DNA from: an uncultured Pseudobdellovibrionaceae bacterium
GTDB lineage: Bacteria > Bdellovibrionota > Bdellovibrionia > Bdellovibrionales > Bdellovibrionaceae
Assembly: GCA_937900305.1 (NCBI GenBank)
Contig: CALCCV010000541.1
Span: forward strand, 1-9,827
Direction: 5' to 3'
DNA: 9,827 bases
Positions 1 to 7,109 of the stretch are shown in pieces (the first letter of the stretch is position 1; the number at the start of each line of letters is the position of its first letter). Below the pieces are notes generated by a model that saw only the letters and a list, made by a program, of their open reading frames with translations, ran no database searches and was not told the origin of the DNA. The position numbers were made by a program, and so were the translations under genes.

Positions 1-877
1 GCTGCTTCAAAACCTCAACAATTCGCCGATTGATTTTCTTACGACCTAAAATCACGAGTGCTTCCGTTTGCACCCGCGCGTGCCCATGCTCAAGAAACGG
101 CTTGTAGAAATGATGGTCTTTCACGAAGCTAGCCAAACTATTCAAACTATTGGCAGCGACCCGCGGAAAAGGCGAATGGCTCAACTCTTTCAACTTCTCA
201 ATCGCATCCCCATCCAAACCCGTCTCTCGAAAAAGATGACTCAACAAACTCACCCAACAAGAAAAGTAAATCTCTTCCTCCTTATGCAACTTCAAATCAA
301 GCTGAGCCTTAATCAAGCTCATCCCCAACCCTTGCAAAACCGAAGACGACCCACCCACCGAAAAGCTCTTCAAAAACTGATAAATATGAATGAATCGATC
401 CTTATCATGACTCTCCTGAGCCGCGTTCATCATGCGAATGAGATGAACTATGTCCGAATCGGAGCGGTAGTAGGTCATTGCTTCTAAAACCCGTTCATCT
501 CCAACTTCCTTTAAAGAACTAAACTGATTTGAAAATTGAATCTCAGACTCCTCACTATAACCCTTCAGTTTCAAAGTTTTAGAATAGGAAGGTTTTGCAA
601 GGACAGCCAATGAGTCAGAAAGGTTTCCTTGAAAACAAAGTGTATTTCGATCTTTATCTTCAATTAAAGACAAGATTCTCACGGATTCTATCAACGGCTC
701 ACCGAGAAAAAAATATCCTTTGTCCAATTTCAAAAATTTGACAGATCCAAGCGAAAAGGAACCTTTATTCAGAGTGCTTTCTCCATTCAAACCAATCGCA
801 CTCAATTGAGCAAATAACCCCTGCAAGCTAGAATAAGCTCTCCTTGCCAATTCTTCCTCTCGCTCTCCATCGAACAT
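1..877 (-). CDS. C-terminal part of an interrupted class III cyclase with HEAT-like solenoid (partial, runs off left edge)
   Basis: This open frame runs off the left edge, with at least 292 codons from the ATG at 877. It lies in the same frame as the upstream cyclase fragment and is separated from it only by a TAA at 887-889 plus three sense codons (Ile-Ile-Tyr). Counting from the ATG, residues 1-85 look like the last third of a class III cyclase domain: a strand V-K-F-L-K-L, then GYFFLGEPLIESVRIL (55-70), which aligns with the usual G-D-x-V-N-x-A-x-R-L. Arg67 matches the transition-state Arg, but Ile63 sits where Asn is usual. Residues 140-292 are helical and HEAT-like (PRVAANSLNSLASF at 238-251, ARVQTEALVILG at 267-278). 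Reinitiation at ATG 877 looks weak, because the nearest GGAG is 14 bases upstream. I infer this is the rest of one protein, probably a cyclase whose solenoid binds a partner, and not an independent gene. Confidence 0.7.
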   Translation of the reverse strand, partial: MFDGEREEELARRAYSSLQGLFAQLSAIGLNGESTLNKGSFSLGSVKFLKLDKGYFFLGEPLIESVRILSLIEDKDRNTLCFQGNLSDSLAVLAKPSYSKTLKLKGYSEESEIQFSNQFSSLKEVGDERVLEAMTYYRSDSDIVHLIRMMNAAQESHDKDRFIHIYQFLKSFSVGGSSSVLQGLGMSLIKAQLDLKLHKEEEIYFSCWVSLLSHLFRETGLDGDAIEKLKELSHSPFPRVAANSLNSLASFVKDHHFYKPFLEHGHARVQTEALVILGRKKINRRIVEVLKQ

Positions 878-886
878 ATATATAAT

Positions 887-889
887 TTA
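887..889 (-). other. In-frame TAA interrupting the cyclase domain
   Basis: On the minus strand the codons read CTT GGA GAC TAA ATT ATA TAT ATG TTC, giving Leu-Gly-Asp-stop-Ile-Ile-Tyr-Met-Phe. Family knowledge predicts Glu at the stop position, and GAA to TAA is one base change. No further stop occurs in this frame down to the left edge (295 codons). A nonsense mutation, a base-calling error and programmed readthrough all fit; the sequence alone cannot separate them. Confidence 0.85.
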
Positions 890-1783
890 GTCTCCAAGGT
901 ATTGATAAACTTTCCCGCCGTAACGATTGATGATTTCATTTGCCAGATAAAAATATTGATTTAAAAAAACTTCCAACTCGTTAGCATTTGCCGCCATGAA
1001 CATCTTCGTGTATCCATTCATATCAATGCGAACGACGCACGTCTTGATGATTCGAGGAATTGGCAATTCCGTCTTTTTAAGAGCATCGCGAATTGCCGGA
1101 ATGGCAGAGATATTCAAAGTGTCCACCTCGTTTTGCAGTTGTGAATTGTTAGCATCAGCGCTCAAAGAAGCTTTTAGTAGCCTTTGCGCCTCGATAGAAC
1201 CCGCATTGACACTTCTTAATGTTTTTCGATTTGATCCCGACATAATTTTTGAAATACTCAATATGTCTCGAAGGACGATATAAAAAATTAGCAGCGCCAA
1301 ACCAGTCACCATGACGACATCTTTCACAATGTACTCCGCGCCACCAATGAAGTTTCTCGAAACTAAAAAAGACCTCGAAACTTTTACTCCCAAAAGCAAA
1401 GTCCATCCATTTACAAAAATCGGCTTGATTGCAATTCCATCCAAGTAAATCAAACTCTTTGGAATGACCTTTAAGGTTTCAAGGATATTCTTTTCACCTT
1501 CGGGAGCCCGACTAAAAATAATCTGTTGGCCATTTGAAAGAAAAAGAAAATCAACATCTTCTTTGAGCCTATTTAATTCTAAAACTCGAAATAAACTTTC
1601 AATCCCATTGATATCCAAAAACGGAGTCGCAGCCTCTCCAAGAGCATCCAGCGATATCAGGCGTCGATCGATTTCCTTGTTCAATATCTTCTGATAAGAA
1701 TAATAATAGAAAAAAATCGAATGACCCAAATAGCCAAACCAAAAAAGAACTATCAATGTCAAAATAATTGACTTCTTCTTCAT
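887..1783 (-). CDS. Membrane-bound class III adenylate/guanylate cyclase, N-terminal part, ended by a premature stop
   Basis: The 298-residue product has a first membrane helix at about residues 5-28, an extracytoplasmic segment at 30-150 that could be a small sensor domain, and a second helix at about 155-173. The cytoplasmic start of a class III nucleotidyl cyclase follows. CVVRIDMNGYTKMF (249-262) supplies the first metal-binding Asp (D254). RYGGKVYQYLGD (287-298) supplies the second (D298). The stop comes directly after that Asp, so the fragment lacks the strands carrying the transition-state residues and should be inactive alone. In this subtype the motif normally continues Y-Q-Y-x-G-D-E, and the frame after the stop continues Ile-Ile-Tyr-Met-Phe as expected. 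Gln294 replaces the Lys often used to select adenine, so the substrate (ATP or GTP) is unclear. The start has a weak AAGG three bases upstream. The gene follows the secreted-protein gene after 66 bases. Confidence 0.8.
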   Translation of the reverse strand: MKKKSIILTLIVLFWFGYLGHSIFFYYYSYQKILNKEIDRRLISLDALGEAATPFLDINGIESLFRVLELNRLKEDVDFLFLSNGQQIIFSRAPEGEKNILETLKVIPKSLIYLDGIAIKPIFVNGWTLLLGVKVSRSFLVSRNFIGGAEYIVKDVVMVTGLALLIFYIVLRDILSISKIMSGSNRKTLRSVNAGSIEAQRLLKASLSADANNSQLQNEVDTLNISAIPAIRDALKKTELPIPRIIKTCVVRIDMNGYTKMFMAANANELEVFLNQYFYLANEIINRYGGKVYQYLGD

Positions 1784-1823
1784 GACCTTAAGTCTATCGG
1801 AGTAAAAATCTTCGAAATTAACG

Positions 1824-1845
1824 AGCCTGGACTTGTGGCAAGGCT
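1824..1845. terminator. Weak hairpin in the gap before the cyclase gene
   Basis: AGCCTGG (1824-1830) and CAAGGCT (1839-1845) form an imperfect seven-base stem with an eight-base loop (one mismatch), just after the stop codon of the upstream secreted-protein gene. On the minus strand the stem is followed by CGTTAATTT, not a clean T run. On the plus strand it is followed by ATTTT. It may attenuate transcription between the two genes, but the evidence is thin. Confidence 0.2.
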
Positions 1846-1849
1846 ATTT

Positions 1850-3508
1850 TCATTCAGAGATCAGCGAAAACCCTTGAGGCGTCAACCGTATCAAAGGCGC
1901 TGCCGTGTTCGACACGGTAGCTGCTGGCAATAACGCCACACTGACCCGACTATTTCCCACCACGAGCTGCAGTTGTGAAGCATTCAGGCGAGTGGCCAGA
2001 TCTCGTTGATTTTTAAGTATGGCCGCCAAGGCAGCTTTAAACTCTACCTCTGCACTTTGCGCATTCGCTGGAGCTTTCAAAGTTGGATACTTATTCCGAA
2101 GCGCATTTAACGCATTCACCAGCCCTTGCGTGGCCTCCCGAGTTTGGGACTTATCGGGTTTACCGTCGCGAGTTCCCGGCGTTGATCCAGGAGCGGCACT
2201 CACCGACCCACCATTTCGACCAAGCTCTCCGCGTTTCGCGGCCACAGCAGATTTTGGTCGAGTTCCAATCGCCGCGGCAGCGTTAGGTATTAAAGCCGGG
2301 TCTGCGACTGTTAAGTCTGGCGCGCCGATACTTGGTTTCGTTGGCAGAAATTCTAGAGGGCTGTTCGGAGAATGAAGGTCAGTATTCGCTGTGGCGGGTC
2401 TAAGTCCCGCGATCGCAGCTCCGTTATGTGCAATCAAAGATCTCGATGTAGCACCAGTAAGGAGGTTTTTCTTCGAGATCGAACTAACAAAATCTCCGTT
2501 GCTAGCACGTTGAAAACTTAAACTTTGCCCCCGAGGAGTTAAATAGTTGAGCGCTCCCAAACGTCCTCTCAGTTGGCCAACCGAATTGTTCAATGAAGCA
2601 TACACAGTCTTTCCTTCAGTAGTTTGCAAAAATTTCGAAACTCCTCCCGGCTTTCCCGCCTGCGCATTAATTTTTTTTACGTCGGCATTGATAGAGGCAA
2701 CATTCTTCTTCATAGGCCCGCGGAGATCGGTAAGTAAGTCTGCTCTAAGTTGCTCATGATTTCTGAGAATTTTTCCATTTGCAAGGCAAGCGGGTATTTC
2801 ACCGCGATAAAGCGAAACGAAAAACTCTTTTAGATAATTTTCTTTCGAATCATCCCTCAAACGCGCAAAACAAGATGGGTAGAACGTAAATTTTAAATGG
2901 TTCGATGTGTCCGAATTTTCTAACTTCTTACATTCGTCTATACAATATTTGTCACGGCAATTTAAACCTGGACGACATTCAATTTGAATCTTAAAAAACT
3001 GATTGGCAATATTTTCTTCGATTTCATTTGTATCAACATTTGAAATGGAGCATTCCTGAAAATATTCATTGTGTTGAGGATTCTCCATCGTTGCAACCAC
3101 ATCTGAAATTTTGTCCTTAGGAAATTCTGACAATTCTTTGCAACTCTCGCCAATAGATTGACCAATTTTGTCATAAATTAACTGTCGCCTCATAGAACGT
3201 GCTTCTCCCGCAATAGCTTTGCCTGGGCAATTCTGTGAAACGACAAAACTTATTTCATTTTGATCTTCATTTTGCTTGGTCTCTGAATCCTCGATATCAA
3301 TTTTTTCAATATTATTTTCTTCATTTAGCTGAATCACTAACCTATTTTCGCCTGGACTATCTTGAATCATTTGAATAATGCTTCCATTCTCATCTTGATA
3401 CATATCGAAGTCCTGAGCCTGTCCCAGCATCGTAAAAAAAGTTATAACCCCAAAAAATGAGACCCAATGAAATCCTAAGTTAGCCATATGGCTGTATTTT
3501 AATCTCAA
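1850..3508 (-). CDS. Exported cysteine-rich protein of unknown function with low-complexity C-terminal half
   Basis: I do not recognise this family. From the TTG at 3508 (552 residues) the protein begins with Arg2 and Lys4, then a hydrophobic stretch at about 11-29 ending G-Q-A, a plausible signal peptide cut near residue 31. An ATG at 3487 (residue 8) is an alternative start, but it leaves a signal peptide with no Lys or Arg; neither start has a clear ribosome binding site. Residues 33-90 are acidic. Nine cysteines fall between 94 and 241, including a cluster at 178, 184, 189 and 193, which suggests a disulfide-stabilised periplasmic or secreted domain. Residues 250-300 look helical. About 375-460 is rich in Pro, Ala, Gly and Ser, with locally higher GC than the rest of the gene. 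A short helical region (462-512) and a small C-terminal domain follow. It starts 54 bases after the other exported protein gene, so the two are probably co-transcribed. Confidence 0.7.
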   Translation of the reverse strand: MRLKYSHMANLGFHWVSFFGVITFFTMLGQAQDFDMYQDENGSIIQMIQDSPGENRLVIQLNEENNIEKIDIEDSETKQNEDQNEISFVVSQNCPGKAIAGEARSMRRQLIYDKIGQSIGESCKELSEFPKDKISDVVATMENPQHNEYFQECSISNVDTNEIEENIANQFFKIQIECRPGLNCRDKYCIDECKKLENSDTSNHLKFTFYPSCFARLRDDSKENYLKEFFVSLYRGEIPACLANGKILRNHEQLRADLLTDLRGPMKKNVASINADVKKINAQAGKPGGVSKFLQTTEGKTVYASLNNSVGQLRGRLGALNYLTPRGQSLSFQRASNGDFVSSISKKNLLTGATSRSLIAHNGAAIAGLRPATANTDLHSPNSPLEFLPTKPSIGAPDLTVADPALIPNAAAAIGTRPKSAVAAKRGELGRNGGSVSAAPGSTPGTRDGKPDKSQTREATQGLVNALNALRNKYPTLKAPANAQSAEVEFKAALAAILKNQRDLATRLNASQLQLVVGNSRVSVALLPAATVSNTAAPLIRLTPQGFSLISE

Positions 3509-3562
3509 ACACAGCCAATGTCGCCAGACTAAGGCGCAGTTTCAAATAAGAAAAATTACTTT

Positions 3563-4669
3563 TTAACGAACTACTTTTACAGAATTGGCAGGCCCGGCTA
3601 CTGGCGCCTCCGCAAAATCAATTTGGGTATTAGTATTGCGCATGATTCGATCAGCAACCAAACTGCTAGTCGGACATGTGTTTTTACCTTTGCTCTCGAA
3701 TTTAAGTAGACTTTTGGCAAATTCAAAATCCGATCGGCTTCTCTTATTATAGTCGGGATCCAATGTTATCTCGGGAACAGTATTCAAATTGGTAACTTTA
3801 TTGACAGCCAAGGCCATATATCTTCGCTGAACCTGTCCATTAGAAAATATATAGGCACTTGATCCAGAAAGACCGTTAACTTGCGCATGCAATGGTTTTA
3901 AAACTTCGCTTTTTTGGGGTGTTTCTACAGTTTGAATCACTTCTGTGGAAATATCCTCTGGAAGCACACCTGCCATCTCGTACTGTATTTGCGTAAAATT
4001 GACATTGCCAGATTCATTAATGGTCAAACCATCCTGATAGCTCACGCCTACTACTTGAATCCAACTATCTTTTACCTGTGGAGAGTCTTTCAAATTAAAG
4101 ATTCGGCGAAAGATTTTGTCTCGATGTTGCTTTGACTCTATCTTGGGGACAAAGGGAACATCGGGCACAATATAGCTAATGTCTCGTTCAGAATTGGAAT
4201 CAGTGCCAGACGCTATAACAGTAGCGGGCACTGTGGTGACCTCACCGCCAACACCTTTCTCCGCCGGGATAAACTGACTGACATAGACTCGGCGATTTCC
4301 ACCTCGCTGCGAAGGATTCAATCCAGAGGCAAGCATATTATGTTCGGTTGTCGAGTTGAGGCAGCCGTTAATATTCGTCAAATTCGCAAACTCAATCGGT
4401 TGTCCTGGTGACTGTTTACGATAGAAACTCAAAGGTTGTTCCGTGACAAAATAAACAGGAAGCAGCTCTGTACCGTTTTCAGATTTCCAATTAACCGTTT
4501 TAATTTTGATGGAAGCTTGTGCTTTAAGTACTTCGGCCAATCCAGCGAACATCGCTACCGTTTGTTTGGGAACAGCTTCGCCCTCTGCTTTTGCTTTGAC
4601 CGCAATTTGACAAATGATCACAATCAGAGCTGCTGCTATTTTTTGAGAACCGTTTTGACTTAAATTCAT
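3563..4669 (-). CDS. Exported protein of unknown function with a GLSGSS motif (possible degenerate trypsin-like fold)
   Basis: The start is set at the ATG at 4669 because AAGGTGG lies five bases upstream and the product then opens with a good signal peptide: Lys10, a hydrophobic core at 11-24, and A-K-A with predicted cleavage after residue 28. The frame stays open further upstream to 4717, but that extension would bury the signal peptide. The mature protein (about 340 residues) matches no family I can name. V-N-G-L-S-G-S-S-A-Y-I-F (264-275), followed by a short S-N-G turn, resembles the nucleophile loop of chymotrypsin-fold proteases (G-x-S-G-G/S). His110 and Asp157 would be spaced roughly like the other catalytic residues, but the usual T-A-A-H-C context is absent, so protease activity is speculation. 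Only two cysteines (103, 332) remain after the signal peptide. The next gene, also exported, follows after 54 bases. Confidence 0.7.
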   Translation of the reverse strand: MNLSQNGSQKIAAALIVIICQIAVKAKAEGEAVPKQTVAMFAGLAEVLKAQASIKIKTVNWKSENGTELLPVYFVTEQPLSFYRKQSPGQPIEFANLTNINGCLNSTTEHNMLASGLNPSQRGGNRRVYVSQFIPAEKGVGGEVTTVPATVIASGTDSNSERDISYIVPDVPFVPKIESKQHRDKIFRRIFNLKDSPQVKDSWIQVVGVSYQDGLTINESGNVNFTQIQYEMAGVLPEDISTEVIQTVETPQKSEVLKPLHAQVNGLSGSSAYIFSNGQVQRRYMALAVNKVTNLNTVPEITLDPDYNKRSRSDFEFAKSLLKFESKGKNTCPTSSLVADRIMRNTNTQIDFAEAPVAGPANSVKVVR

Positions 4670-4798
4670 TTTGCCCACCTTGAAACTATATACTTCATAC
4701 TTCAAAATCCGTGTCATAGTTCCAAAATGAGAATAGCTAATAAATTCAACAATCTATTTTTTCTATTTTTGTCGAATAATTTAACTATGCCAATTAAA

Positions 4799-4813
4799 GG
4801 CTCCATTGGAGCC
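4799..4813. repeat. Perfect 6-bp inverted repeat with 3-base loop
   Basis: GGCTCC, ATT, GGAGCC forms a short perfect hairpin in the gap between the kinase operon and the secreted-protein genes. On the minus strand it is followed by TTTAATT, so it might act as a weak terminator for the operon that ends at 5019, about 200 bases upstream. It could equally be debris from the neighbouring insertion sequence. Confidence 0.25.
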
Positions 4814-4846
4814 CATCGCTCAGTTAGTAAGCTGGCTCAGAGAGCC

Positions 4847-4987
4847 ATGTGTTCCCATCTCGACCTACTGTGCTTACGCAGTGAATGTCCTTGGTATGAT
4901 CTGCCTGAAGAATTTGGATCCTGGAAAACGGCTTACAATCGATTATCTGGATCAAACTTGGAAAATGAATCCGTTGCATTCAGTCGA
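4847..4987 (+). pseudogene. Decayed IS5-type transposase fragment
   Basis: The 349-base gap between the operon and the secreted-protein genes (4670-5018) holds no minus-strand gene. On the plus strand one frame reads L-R-S-E-C-P-W-Y-D-L-P-E-E-F-G-S-W-K-T-A-Y-N-R (4874-4942). This matches the N-terminal hallmark of IS5-group transposases (LRTGxPWRDLPxxFGxWxTVYNR). Just after Asn-Arg the frame drifts; a shift at about 4942 restores W-I-K-L-G-K (4948-4965), resembling the usual W-x-K-x-G segment, before a stop. No DDE catalytic region, full-length frame or terminal inverted repeats are visible. This is a short, frameshifted remnant on the opposite strand to all other genes. Homology rests on motif recognition only. 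Confidence 0.6.
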
Positions 4988-5018
4988 ATTGAGGAAACGC
5001 CCTAGACTCGAACCGATT

Positions 5019-7109
5019 TTATTCTGCTACGATCGGAATATCGATCTTGACTGTCGTCCCTTTGCCTACTGTACTTGAAAACGATATGTTTCCCCCAACG
5101 CTTGCTAAGTAAGTTTTCGCGAAATTGATACCGAATCCGTTGCCCGTTAGTCCCTTACCGAATGAAAAACCGCGAATTCCGATCTTTTTAATAACTTCAT
5201 GACCCATTCCACATCCTGTGTCGGAGATGAAGACTGTCGCATATCCATAAGTGGAAACCTCTGAAACCTTGATTTGCAGAATTTTATCATGCGCATTTGA
5301 CATTGCTTCGATACCATTATCAATAACGTTTGAGAAAACACGTGCCAGAGTAACCTCGTCAGCTAACACTTTGGTGCCAGCAATGGTTGTTAAACTATGT
5401 TTACAAACAACTATTTGTTTTGAATAGATGACATCCTTCTCTTGGATCAAATCCTGCAAGACTTTTAGCAAATTGCACGACGCGATTTTAGCCTGATTGA
5501 TTCTAACCTGCGGCTTTAACAAATCGCTTGCAATCTTGTCGATCCGATCGACAGCAATCATCAGAATTTCCTTGTGTTCGTAAGGAATATATTCCGAAGG
5601 CTTAATCAACATCGTAAGCGCGGATAGTGGGGATCGAATATCATGAGCGACTTGAGATGCAATCATTCCAATTGCCGCTGCACGGCTGATGTCCTTCACC
5701 TTCCTTTGTTCATCCAGATTTAAAACTAAACTCCGAATCACCGGCGTAAATGATGAGAGCATCTCACGAAAAAACCGAACTCTGCCCACAGGTACATTTT
5801 TGTAAAGAACATACTTATTTCCAATTCTTATGACCGGATCAGAAGACAACTGATTCGGAATTTCACTAGCATCATAAATCTCAAATCCATTGCCATTTAA
5901 ATGCTGACCAATCAAAGCCGCAGCTTGAAGAGTGAACCAATCGTTTCCACTGTATATTCCAGGAGTGACTTTCTGAATTAACTCAACCAAAAGAGACCCT
6001 AGCTGCGAAGAACTTTCGAATTCACTCGGAATTCCAAGCAGACGCACATTCGATGGCTTCACAGGATCAGGCCTCGATGCAAACGACTCAAGCCTTTTAT
6101 CAAAATGCTTCCAGGCATTGAAAGATCCTGCGCGCTCACGTTCCCTTATAGCAATTTGTATGAGCTCGAGTGAAAACCTATTTTTTCCAGAAAAGAGTGC
6201 AATTGTGGCCGCTGCTCTATAGAATTGAGAGTTTATCAGCGGATCGTATTTCGCATTGTCGTGATCTGCCAAAAACATTAAGAATTCATCTTCGATTAAA
6301 TGCGGATATCCACGAACGGCAAACGGAAGTAAGCGCATAATTTGCGCTACAGGTCGATAGCGGAGCAATTTTCCTATTTCTTGCTGTCGCGATAATTTCG
6401 CTGAATAGAGTTCGGCTCGAGCGATATTGCCACTATAGGCATAAGTATAAAGTGCACTTACAGAAAATAGTGTTTGATAGTATGGATCCGAAGGTAAATT
6501 TTCTTCACCAAGCTGAACGAACTTCTCAACTTGTTGTGAAAGTTTGCCTGAAACAAAAAGGGTGTAAGGGAATGCCGCTAATACAATATGCCGGAAGAAT
6601 GTCAATATACCTAGTTCCCTTCGAAGACTTCGTAAGCAAATTGAATGTGTTGCCTTCGCCAAATAATAACCCAATTTATTTCCACGTATAGCAAGAAGAT
6701 GACCAATCAAAAAGATTGCAGTTATCAAAACGCTTTTCTCTAAGGTCTTCAGCCCCAATTTTAGAAGCGAAATGAGCGCATCCCATGCAATCGAATGATC
6801 AACCCAGAACGCCCAAGAAAACCTAGCATACTCAGTAATTATCAATCCTGCCACGGACGTCGGTTGAATGGTTGGGGCTTCAAAAGGAATACCTAATTTT
6901 ACAGAAATCAGATTCCGATCTGCAACTGCAATGGCTAAAGATTCACCGTCCAACGAAGCAAAATCTACTCTCAGATAAGCATCTAGACTTGCGTTAAGGT
7001 TACCACTCCACTGCTCCTTCCAGGCAACCAAAAGATTCGATGATACACCACTTTGTATTGAAAGCACTTCATCTCGGGAAAAGTAGGCTACAGCAATCCG
7101 GCTAAGCAT
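5019..7109 (-). CDS. Sensor histidine kinase with helical-repeat N-terminal region
   Basis: This 696-residue protein ends in a complete two-component kinase core. The dimerisation and phosphoacceptor helix is at about 475-530, with VAHDIRSPLSAL (487-498) and H489. The ATP-binding domain has an N box (NVIDNGIEAM, 594-603), G1 box (DTGCGMG, 630-636) and G2 region (GLTGNGFGINFAK, 653-665). About residues 110-345 are helical, with features such as TYAYSGNIARAELYSAKLS, suggesting a TPR-like solenoid. Residues 385-465 may form a GAF-like fold. There is no signal peptide and no confident transmembrane pair (125-140 is hydrophobic but fits a buried helix), so the kinase is probably cytoplasmic and senses an internal ligand or protein. 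No receiver domain or response regulator is in the window. GGGAG lies seven bases before the ATG. It overlaps the upstream gene by eight bases and is the last gene of the operon. Confidence 0.9.
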   Translation of the reverse strand: MLSRIAVAYFSRDEVLSIQSGVSSNLLVAWKEQWSGNLNASLDAYLRVDFASLDGESLAIAVADRNLISVKLGIPFEAPTIQPTSVAGLIITEYARFSWAFWVDHSIAWDALISLLKLGLKTLEKSVLITAIFLIGHLLAIRGNKLGYYLAKATHSICLRSLRRELGILTFFRHIVLAAFPYTLFVSGKLSQQVEKFVQLGEENLPSDPYYQTLFSVSALYTYAYSGNIARAELYSAKLSRQQEIGKLLRYRPVAQIMRLLPFAVRGYPHLIEDEFLMFLADHDNAKYDPLINSQFYRAAATIALFSGKNRFSLELIQIAIRERERAGSFNAWKHFDKRLESFASRPDPVKPSNVRLLGIPSEFESSSQLGSLLVELIQKVTPGIYSGNDWFTLQAAALIGQHLNGNGFEIYDASEIPNQLSSDPVIRIGNKYVLYKNVPVGRVRFFREMLSSFTPVIRSLVLNLDEQRKVKDISRAAAIGMIASQVAHDIRSPLSALTMLIKPSEYIPYEHKEILMIAVDRIDKIASDLLKPQVRINQAKIASCNLLKVLQDLIQEKDVIYSKQIVVCKHSLTTIAGTKVLADEVTLARVFSNVIDNGIEAMSNAHDKILQIKVSEVSTYGYATVFISDTGCGMGHEVIKKIGIRGFSFGKGLTGNGFGINFAKTYLASVGGNISFSSTVGKGTTVKIDIPIVAE

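Noticed and set aside
68..487. A 139-codon open frame on the plus strand
   Set aside because: It lies opposite the C-terminal cyclase/HEAT frame, which has coherent motifs. The plus-strand product is low complexity (Gln, Leu, Arg) with no recognisable domain.
2019..2375. A 118-codon plus-strand frame over the Pro/Ala-rich part of the exported protein
   Set aside because: It is an antisense shadow produced by local high GC and lack of stops; it has no ribosome binding site or family motif.
4687..4703. Short tandem TGAAGTA repeat and a TATAGT hexamer (minus strand) as a promoter for the first exported protein
   Set aside because: The hexamer lies too close to the start codon to leave room for a leader containing the ribosome binding site, and no matching upstream element at normal spacing is clear.
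4670..4717. Upstream extension of the exported protein by 16 codons
   Set aside because: The ATG at 4669 has a strong AAGGTGG at proper spacing and directly begins a signal peptide; the extension would place charged and aromatic residues before it.
5003..5016. Sequence on the minus strand resembling a tRNA T-loop (GGTTCGAGTC)
   Set aside because: The flanking bases do not form the five-base T stem, and no anticodon arm, D arm or acceptor stem is found around it.
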